From CAJUOR01 sp964596105 (lineage in GTDB: Bacteria; Bacillota_I; Bacilli_A; Erysipelotrichales; Coprobacillaceae), in contig CAZQRT010000048.1 of NCBI GenBank assembly GCA_964596105.1, forward strand, positions 1 to 11,454: a stretch of DNA of 11,454 nucleotides, written 5' to 3'. A model generated the notes under the pieces. The model had not been told where the DNA came from, made no database searches, and saw nothing but the letters and a program-made list of their open reading frames with translations. Positions 6,221-11,454 of this stretch are shown piece by piece; position 1 is the stretch's first letter, and the number at the start of each line of letters is the position of its first letter. The position numbers and the translations under genes were made by a program.

Positions 6221-7567
6221 TTAAACAACCGCGTGACCCTTCCAGCGCCCCGAGACAAAACGGTACCCAAAAGCGATAGCGCGGGCGATCCAGTCGATGA
6301 TCATAGCGACCCACACCCCGAAAACGCCAACCTTCATATACTTGGCGATGATATAGCTGCAAAGAATCCGGAAGATCCACATCGAAGCGATCGAGACCGT
6401 CATGGCATACTTGACATCCCCCGCCGCCCGGAATACCGAAGGCAGGGTAAAAGCCACCGGCCAGATGAGGCAGGCGCAGATGCCGTGGAAGATCAGAATC
6501 CGCGTCGCTTCCGCGGCGGTTTCCGCGGTTAAATTGTAAAGTTTCAAGATCAAAGGCAAAGCCAGGGTGATGACACCCACAGTGACAAAAATACACACAT
6601 ACGTGATCAAAAGCAGTTTTTTCGCGTAATACTCCGCCTGCTGCTCGTCCCCGGCCCCGATGCACTGCGAGACAACCGTCGTGACCGCCAGCGAGATCGC
6701 CATGCCCGGCAGGACATGGAAACCGGCGACGGTATTGGCCACGGCATTGGCGGCAATCGCGCTGGTGCCAAAGGTCGATACCAGACTCAGCACGATGATC
6801 TTGCCGAGCTGAAACATGCTGTTCTCCATGCCGTTAGGCACCCCGATATACAGGATCTTCTTGATCAGACTGCCGTCCGGACGGTAGCGAAGCTTTTTAG
6901 GAAGATGCAGAAGGTAGCGCTCATCGGTCAACAGCCAGATCATGAGCGCGCTGGCGACGATGCGCGACACCAGGGTCGGAATCGCGACGCCCTCCGTGCC
7001 GCGGTGAAAACCGTAAATCAACAGCGCGTTGCCGCTGACATTGATGATATTCATGATCATGGACACCTTCATGCTCACCTTGGAGTTGCCCATGACACGA
7101 AAGATCGCCGCTCCGCCGCAGTATATGGACATAAACGGCACCGCGAGCAGCACGATCATCAGATAAGTGTTGGCGTGAGCCTTGACATCAGGCGCGATAT
7201 GGCCAAACACCGTGTTTAAAATAAACGGCTTGCATAAATAGCAGATGGCCATGATAACAGTCGCGATAAAGGTCGTGAAATATAAAAGCTGCACCGCGGC
7301 CTCATTGGCCTCCTTGATCTTCTGCTGACCGATATACTGGCCGGCCACGACCGCGCCGCCGGTCGCCAAAGCGGAGAAAATATTAAAAAGCAGAATCATG
7401 ACACTGTCCACCAGGGAAACCCCGGAGACAGCCGCCTCGCCGACACTGGCGATCATGATCGAGTCCGCCATGCCCACCAGCGTCGCTAACAGCTGCTCCA
7501 CGATCAAAGGCAGAATCAGCGTCATTAAAGCCTTGTTGTCAAATAAAAGATGTTCCGGTTTTTTCAA
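6221..7567 (-). CDS. MATE-family multidrug efflux transporter
   Basis: A 448-residue integral membrane protein with about 12 TM segments in two related halves, the normal MATE size. It would expel cationic drugs or metabolites in exchange for Na+ or H+. Each half shows the family's internal repeat: LPLIVEQLLATLVGMADSIM and VAGQYIGQQKIKEAN in the first, and LGKIIVLSLVSTFGTSAIAA, then VVSQCIGAGDEQQAE in the second. There is no ATG at the start: the reading frame begins with TTG at 7567, placed 8 nt after AGGGGAGG, which fixes the choice. It begins 14 nt after the gltX stop, so it is probably transcribed with gltX. Substrate cannot be told from sequence; a NorM/DinF-type transporter is the general class. 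Confidence 0.93.
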   Translation of the reverse strand: MKKPEHLLFDNKALMTLILPLIVEQLLATLVGMADSIMIASVGEAAVSGVSLVDSVMILLFNIFSALATGGAVVAGQYIGQQKIKEANEAAVQLLYFTTFIATVIMAICYLCKPFILNTVFGHIAPDVKAHANTYLMIVLLAVPFMSIYCGGAAIFRVMGNSKVSMKVSMIMNIINVSGNALLIYGFHRGTEGVAIPTLVSRIVASALMIWLLTDERYLLHLPKKLRYRPDGSLIKKILYIGVPNGMENSMFQLGKIIVLSLVSTFGTSAIAANAVANTVAGFHVLPGMAISLAVTTVVSQCIGAGDEQQAEYYAKKLLLITYVCIFVTVGVITLALPLILKLYNLTAETAAEATRILIFHGICACLIWPVAFTLPSVFRAAGDVKYAMTVSIASMWIFRILCSYIIAKYMKVGVFGVWVAMIIDWIARAIAFGYRFVSGRWKGHAVV

Positions 7568-7581
7568 ATGGAACGCCTCCC

Positions 7582-9024
7582 CTAAGATAACAGCTCCAGG
7601 GCGATAGCCAGGCGCGCCAGCGATTCTTCTTTGCCGAGGATCGCCGCGATTTCAATCGCGCCGCCCGGCGTGAACTGCTTGCCCGATAAAGCGATCCGCA
7701 AAGGATATAAAAGCTGGCCGTTTTTCAAACCCGACCGCTTCGCGAGATCCATGAGGGCGTCATGCAGATCCGCCTGGTTCCAGTCTGACCACCCGGACAA
7801 AAGATCGCGGGCTAAATTCAAAGCCTGAATGGCGATCTCCGGGTTGGTTTTCATCTTTTTATTGGTGTATAGAGCGGTATCGTATTCCAGGAGGTTCTTG
7901 AAAAAATCGATCATAGCCGGGATCTCTGAAAGGATATTGACCCGCGGCTGCAGGATCTTGCTTATGGCCATCGTATCAAGATTTTCCGGCAAGTCCTTAT
8001 AATAAGGGCTGGCCAGTTTGTGGAAATCTTCCAGGCTCATCGCCCTTAAATACATCCCGTTCATCCAGGTCAGCTTTTCGATATCAAAAATCGCCGGCGC
8101 CTTGCTTATGCGGTCCACGGAAAAGGCGGATACCAGCTCTTCCAGGGTATAGATCTCCTGGTCTGTTTCCGGGGCCCAGCCTAACAGCGCGATATAATTT
8201 AAAATCGCCTGCGGCAGATAGCCCTTCGCGACAAGATCCTGGAAGGAAGCGTCGCCGTTGCGCTTGGAAAGCTTGTGATTCTCATCCTTCATGACCGGGG
8301 CGAGATGAATGTAAACCGGAATGTCCCAGCCGAAAGCCTCATAGATTAAATTGTACTTGGGCGTGCTGGCCAGATACTCATTGCCGCGAATGACATGGGT
8401 GATCGCCATGAGGTGATCATCGACGACATTGGCGAAATTATAAGTCGGATAGCCGTCACTTTTCAAAAGCACCCCTTCATCGAGGGTGTCATTATCCACG
8501 GTGATGTCCCCGTAGACCTCGTCATGAAAGCCCGTTTTCCCGATCGGATCGATCGTCTGACGAATCACATACGGTTCATGGTTCGCGAGCTTTTTTTCTA
8601 CTTCTTCTTTACTTAAAAAGCGGCAGGGATCGCGAAACTTGTAGGACTTGCCCTGCGCCTGGGCCTCCTGTTTCTGCTTCTCGATCGCTTCCAGATCGCA
8701 GAAGCAGTAATGAGCCCCGCCGCAGGCCACCAGTTTCTCGGCATACTCGCGGTAAATATCCAGCCTTTCCGACTGCACGTAAGGGCCGTAAGCGCCGGGT
8801 TTGTCAGGCCCTTCGTCATGTTCCAGGCCGACGGCTTTCAGGGTATCATAAATGATATCCACCGCGCCTTCGACATAACGCTTCTGATCCGTATCCTCAA
8901 TGCGCAATATAAAATCGCCGCCCGCCTTTTTGGCGACCAGATACTCATACAAAGCGGTGCGTAAATTGCCGATATGCATGTAGCCGGTCGGGCTGGGCGC
9001 GAAACGCGTTCTCGTTCTTGTCAT
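7582..9024 (-). CDS. gltX: Glutamyl-tRNA synthetase
   Basis: A 480-residue class I aminoacyl-tRNA synthetase that charges tRNA-Glu with glutamate in the cytosol, using ATP. The catalytic Rossmann domain starts RFAPSPTGYMHIGN with the HIGH-type motif H17-I-G-N20, continues with RIEDTDQKRY (glutamate binding) and GYPTYNFANVVDDH, and holds the KMSKS-type loop KLSKR at 251-255. The remaining 200 residues are the helical anticodon-binding domain, and the length is standard for bacterial GluRS. The ATG at 9024 follows GGGGAGG by 5 nt; the open frame continues upstream but through the promoter. Like most Bacillota it may be non-discriminating and also charge tRNA-Gln for the amidotransferase route; this cannot be decided here. 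It has its own promoter and is followed closely by the MATE gene. Confidence 0.97.
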   Translation of the reverse strand: MTRTRTRFAPSPTGYMHIGNLRTALYEYLVAKKAGGDFILRIEDTDQKRYVEGAVDIIYDTLKAVGLEHDEGPDKPGAYGPYVQSERLDIYREYAEKLVACGGAHYCFCDLEAIEKQKQEAQAQGKSYKFRDPCRFLSKEEVEKKLANHEPYVIRQTIDPIGKTGFHDEVYGDITVDNDTLDEGVLLKSDGYPTYNFANVVDDHLMAITHVIRGNEYLASTPKYNLIYEAFGWDIPVYIHLAPVMKDENHKLSKRNGDASFQDLVAKGYLPQAILNYIALLGWAPETDQEIYTLEELVSAFSVDRISKAPAIFDIEKLTWMNGMYLRAMSLEDFHKLASPYYKDLPENLDTMAISKILQPRVNILSEIPAMIDFFKNLLEYDTALYTNKKMKTNPEIAIQALNLARDLLSGWSDWNQADLHDALMDLAKRSGLKNGQLLYPLRIALSGKQFTPGGAIEIAAILGKEESLARLAIALELLS

Positions 9025-9046
9025 TTTATCCTCCCCCATGTCCCCT

Positions 9047-9075
9047 ATTGTACAATATTTCGCGGTTTCCTTCAA
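9047..9075 (-). promoter_or_regulatory. Sigma-A promoter of gltX
   Basis: Minus strand TTGAAG (9075-9070), 17-bp spacer, TACAAT (9052-9047). It lies 23 nt upstream of the gltX ATG, leaving a very short leader with no room for a T-box. The -35 box overlaps the TGA stop of the methyltransferase gene. Confidence 0.75.
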
Positions 9076-9526
9076 ACAAAATCCCCTTTCGTAAACTGGT
9101 ATAAAGCAATCCCGCAAGACATCGCGAGATTCAGGGAATCGATCGTGTCAAGATGGGAAATGACGACACTCTGGCCCAAATTCTGAAAAGACGAATCGAG
9201 ACCCCGAGATTCGTTTCCAAAAATCAAAGCGTAGGGTTTTTGGACCTGGACCTGATCTAAAGAGATTTTGCCGTCAAGCATGAAGGGGTAACAGAAATGG
9301 CGCGGATACTGACATAGATACTCTTCAAAGCTGGAAAAGTAGGCAAAGTTCAAGGAAAACAGCGCTCCCATACTAGAGCGGATGACTTTAGGATCAAAGA
9401 TATCACAGGCCGGCGCGATGAGCGCGAGGTTTCTCACCCCGAATCCCAGCATCGTGCGCATGATCGTGCCGAGATTACCCATATTGGAGGGATTGACCAG
9501 CACGACATGATTTTCCTGATCATCCA
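9072..9526 (-). CDS. TrmH/SpoU-family RNA 2'-O-methyltransferase, 5' end lost in gap
   Basis: The C-terminal 150 residues of a SPOUT-fold RNA methyltransferase, which moves a methyl group from S-adenosylmethionine to a ribose 2'-OH of rRNA or tRNA. The three SpoU motifs are present: motif 1 NPSNMGNLGTIMRT (Asn and the catalytic-type Arg), motif 2 ALIFGNESRGL, and motif 3 IDSLNLAMSCGIALYQ, which makes the trefoil knot that binds SAM. The catalytic domain is nearly complete, but the start codon and any N-terminal RNA-binding domain fall in the N run. The last bases before the gap give nTG-GAT-GAT. Open reading on the far side of the gap is antisense to the response regulator and is not part of this gene. 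Exact target cannot be named; it is more like the generic TrmH-family enzymes than full-length RlmB. Confidence 0.88.
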
Positions 9527-9626
9527 NNNNNNNNNNNNNNNNNNNNNNNNNNNNNNNNNNNNNNNNNNNNNNNNNNNNNNNNNNNNNNNNNNNNNNNNNN
9601 NNNNNNNNNNNNNNNNNNNNNNNNNN
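9527..9626. other. Scaffold gap (100 N)
   Basis: Exactly 100 undetermined bases. This is a conventional filler length, so the true distance between the two contigs is probably unknown, and the order and orientation of the two sides rest on the scaffolding only. Confidence 0.97.
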
Positions 9627-9633
9627 CTTGATA

Positions 9634-9655
9634 TTTAAAGAAATTTTAAGGATTT
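9634..9655 (+). repeat. Tandem 11-bp direct repeat, possible OmpR-type operator
   Basis: TTTAAAGAAAT followed directly by TTTAAGGATTT (8 of 11 identical). The 11-bp period equals one helical turn, the usual spacing of PhoB/OmpR half-sites, and the repeat covers the place where a -35 box would be. It is a candidate binding site for the response regulator encoded just downstream. Confidence 0.45.
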
Positions 9656-9671
9656 TTCGAGGTCTCTTCGC

Positions 9672-9677
9672 TATAAT
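9672..9677 (+). promoter_or_regulatory. -10 box of the response regulator gene
   Basis: A perfect TATAAT 18 nt before the chosen ATG. No TTGACA-like box lies 16-18 bp upstream, so the promoter may need an activator. The transcript would have a short leader with GGGGAGG at 9681-9687. Confidence 0.65.
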
Positions 9678-9695
9678 GAAGGGGAGGTGATGACG

Positions 9696-10391
9696 ATGAG
9701 TGAAACGACGATCCTCATCATTGATGATGAAAAAGAAATCCGTGATCTGATCGAGATTTATATGGTGTCCGAGGGCTGGAAGGTGATCCAAAGAGGCGAC
9801 GCCTCCACCCTGGAAAGCGATCTGGAACACTGTGATCTGGTGATATTAGATCTGATGCTTCCCGGCATGAGCGGGCTGGATGCCTTGCGCGTCATCCGCG
9901 AAAACTCAAACAAGCCGGTGATCGTGCTATCCGCGAAGTCCCAGGACGCCGACAAGATCATCGGGTTAAACCTGGGTGCCGATGATTACATGACCAAGCC
10001 TTTCAATCCCCTGGAACTGGTGGCCCGGGTCAAATCGCAGCTGCGCCGCTACCAGACCCTGAATCCCGCCACGGCGGACGGCGCCATCCGCATCGGCGAG
10101 CTGGAGATTGATGAAAAGAGGCACATTGTGAAAAAGAACGGCATCGAGATCGCTTTAACCCCGACGGAATTCTCCATCCTCTTTCTTTTAGCTTCCCACC
10201 CCAACATTGTCTTTTCCATCGAGGAAATCTTCGAAACGGTCTGGAAAGAACGCTATTATGACGCGAACAACACGGTGATGGTGCATATCCGCAAGCTCCG
10301 TGAGAAAATCGAGAACAACCCCCGCTATCCCGAATATGTCCAGACGGTCTGGGGTGTCGGCTACAAGGTATGTGATCCATGCGCCCGGTAA
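9696..10391 (+). CDS. OmpR/PhoB-family response regulator (VanR-like)
   Basis: A 231-residue DNA-binding response regulator. The receiver domain has the acidic pair D10-D11, phospho-acceptor D52 in LVILDLMLPG, S79 at the conserved Thr/Ser position, and K101 in MTKPF. The C-terminal winged helix contains LTPTEFSILFLLA, the recognition helix region NNTVMVHIRKLREKIE, and the wing VQTVWGVGYKV. The residues around the recognition helix resemble VanR-type regulators, but no van resistance genes are near. The start at 9696 is chosen because GGGGAGG lies 8 nt upstream; ATG 9690 is too close to that site. It overlaps the histidine kinase gene by 13 nt, so the two form one operon and one signalling pair. 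A tandem repeat in its promoter suggests that it controls itself. Confidence 0.95.
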   Translation: MSETTILIIDDEKEIRDLIEIYMVSEGWKVIQRGDASTLESDLEHCDLVILDLMLPGMSGLDALRVIRENSNKPVIVLSAKSQDADKIIGLNLGADDYMTKPFNPLELVARVKSQLRRYQTLNPATADGAIRIGELEIDEKRHIVKKNGIEIALTPTEFSILFLLASHPNIVFSIEEIFETVWKERYYDANNTVMVHIRKLREKIENNPRYPEYVQTVWGVGYKVCDPCAR

Positions 10392-11454
10392 CGCGCTTTA
10401 AGTCCCGGCTGTTTCTAAACCTCGCCCTCTCTTATCTGGCCGGGGCCCTGGTCAGTCTGACGTTTCTCGTTCTGGCCCGCTCCCTTCTGCCGCTTTCTTT
10501 ACCGCTGGAAATCATCATATCCGGTCTGCTTTTCTTCCTTACCACGCTTATTGTTTTCTCCAATCTGATGAGTCTTTCGTTAAATTATTTAAATACCATT
10601 ACCGCCGGGATCCGCGCCATCGCCGACGGCCATTTCGATACCGCGATCCCTGTCATCTCCAGTGACGAACTGGGCAGCATCGCCGCCAGCTTAAACGAGA
10701 TGGCAAGAAAACTGGAAGCCTCACGAAAACGGGAAAATGACCTTCTGGAAAAGGAGCGCCTGGACCATCTCGCCGATGCCATCAGCCAGCAGCAAAAGCA
10801 TGATCTCATCACCAGTGTCGCCCACGATCTGCGCACCCCGCTGACAAGCATGATGGGCTATCTGCAGCTTTTACAGGAAAAAAAAGACCTCAGCGAAGCG
10901 GAAAAGAAGCACTATTTTGATATTGTCACCAATAAAGCCCAGCGTCTTAAGCAGCTTCTGGATGACCTTTTCGCCTATGCCGCGCTCAATGACCAGAACA
11001 TTGTCATCAAAAAAGAGCGCCTGAATATGGCGGATCTTTTAGCCCAGTTAAATGAGGAGTGGTATCCGCTATTAGCCAGCCAGAATCAGACCATCCATCT
11101 TGAAAACAAAGCGCAAAATCCCTATGTGATCGGGGACGGCAGTCTGCTGATGCGCGTCTTCAGCAATCTCCTCTCCAACGCCGCGAAATACGCCACCAAC
11201 GGCGAGATTGACATCCTGATTGAGGAGGATCCGATCAGTCTTTCTATCACGATCTCCAACACCGGCAAAACATTAAGTGAGGAGGAGCTAAAGCATCTTT
11301 TTGACCGCTTCTACCGCACCGATGCCGCCCGCCAGTCCACCACCGGCGGCGCGGGCCTGGGACTGGCCATCGCCAGGGACATTATAGAAATCCACGGCGG
11401 CGAGATCTATGCCCAGAGTCAGGACGGCAAAACTTCTTTCACGACGGTGTTAAG
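10379..11454 (+). CDS. Sensor histidine kinase (VanS-like), 3' end outside the window
   Basis: The first 358 residues of a membrane histidine kinase, cut only by the window edge close to its natural end. Two TM helices (about 12-33 and 43-64) are joined by only about nine residues, followed by a HAMP linker (about 65-117) and a coiled coil. The HisKA domain has H149 in SVAHDLRTPLTS, the autophosphorylation site. The ATPase domain has the N box FSNLLSNAAKYA (N263, N267), a G1 box reading SNTGKTL where Asp is usual in the first position, an F box LFDRFYRTD, and the G2 box GGAGLGLAIA. The ATG at 10379 is inside the regulator gene (13-nt overlap), so the two are translationally coupled. With almost no outer loop it probably senses within the membrane or through a partner protein. 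VanS-like by sequence pattern; ligand unknown. Confidence 0.94.
   Translation, partial: MRPVTRFKSRLFLNLALSYLAGALVSLTFLVLARSLLPLSLPLEIIISGLLFFLTTLIVFSNLMSLSLNYLNTITAGIRAIADGHFDTAIPVISSDELGSIAASLNEMARKLEASRKRENDLLEKERLDHLADAISQQQKHDLITSVAHDLRTPLTSMMGYLQLLQEKKDLSEAEKKHYFDIVTNKAQRLKQLLDDLFAYAALNDQNIVIKKERLNMADLLAQLNEEWYPLLASQNQTIHLENKAQNPYVIGDGSLLMRVFSNLLSNAAKYATNGEIDILIEEDPISLSITISNTGKTLSEEELKHLFDRFYRTDAARQSTTGGAGLGLAIARDIIEIHGGEIYAQSQDGKTSFTTVL

Noticed and set aside
6102..6665. 187-residue minus-strand ORF overlapping the MATE gene
   Set aside because: It is a shifted frame of the MATE coding sequence, rich in Arg, Gly, Cys and His, and crosses the terminator.
6716..7219. 167-residue plus-strand ORF opposite the MATE gene
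   Set aside because: It has the His, Asp and Arg-rich composition typical of an antisense shadow, with no supporting start signal.
9025..9071. Possible T-box or riboswitch before gltX
   Set aside because: Only 23 nt separate the -10 box from the ATG, which is far too short for a T-box leader.
9627..9830. Open minus-strand reading that continues from the methyltransferase through the gap
   Set aside because: It is antisense to the response regulator and its promoter, passes through unknown bases, and has no methyltransferase character. The gene must end within the gap.
10379..11454. Vancomycin-resistance VanRS pair
   Set aside because: The proteins are only VanRS-like in pattern. This broad subfamily has many roles, and no vanH/A/X or related ligase gene is visible.
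1..11454. CRISPR array, tRNA or rRNA genes, insertion sequences
   Set aside because: I saw no regularly spaced repeats, no cloverleaf or rRNA signature, and no transposase or terminal inverted repeats.

Overview
The window looks like a low-to-mid GC Bacillota chromosome, possibly an Erysipelotrichia-like anaerobe. The grounds are strong GGGGAGG-type ribosome binding sites, sigma-A promoters with TATAAT-type -10 boxes, TTG start usage, a DUF6382-FHA protein of clostridial type, and a gltX next to a SpoU methyltransferase. The class-level guess is weak. Everything left of a 100-N scaffold gap (9527-9626) reads on the minus strand; everything right of it reads on the plus strand.

Read in the direction of transcription, the minus-strand part has three blocks. 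(1) A TrmH/SpoU rRNA methyltransferase cut by the gap is followed by gltX, which has its own good promoter, and by a MATE efflux transporter. (2) After a terminator comes a three-gene unit from an extended -10 promoter: an R2K-clade ATP-grasp protein, a membrane-anchored or secreted staphylococcal-type nuclease, and a small polytopic membrane protein. It closes with a terminator whose loop contains the last stop codon. (3) A tightly packed, overlapping block runs off the left edge: a DUF6382-FHA protein, a membrane-anchored Ser/Thr kinase-like protein, a 29-residue single-TM ORF, a 606-residue Ig-like exported protein with a C-terminal TM, and the start of another FHA protein.

Block 3 is the most interesting part. 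The kinase-like protein has the size and layout of EssB/YukC, the type VII secretion (T7SSb) pseudokinase: a cytosolic kinase fold, one TM and an extracytosolic helical tail. Unlike classical EssB it keeps the catalytic Lys, Asp, Asn and Mg-binding Asp. It is flanked by two phosphothreonine-reader (FHA) genes, and the one at the left edge starts in a way that could fit the N-terminus of an EssC-type ATPase. This suggests a T7SSb-like or related envelope system in which real phosphorylation may be read by FHA domains. The EssB/EssC assignment is inference; no WXG100 protein, EsaB or FtsK/SpoIIIE ATPase domain lies inside the window.

Right of the gap, an OmpR-family response regulator and a VanS-like histidine kinase overlap by 13 nt and form a two-component system. 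The kinase has almost no extracellular loop, and the regulator promoter has a tandem 11-bp repeat in place of a -35 box. Their adjacency to the left part depends on the scaffold join.
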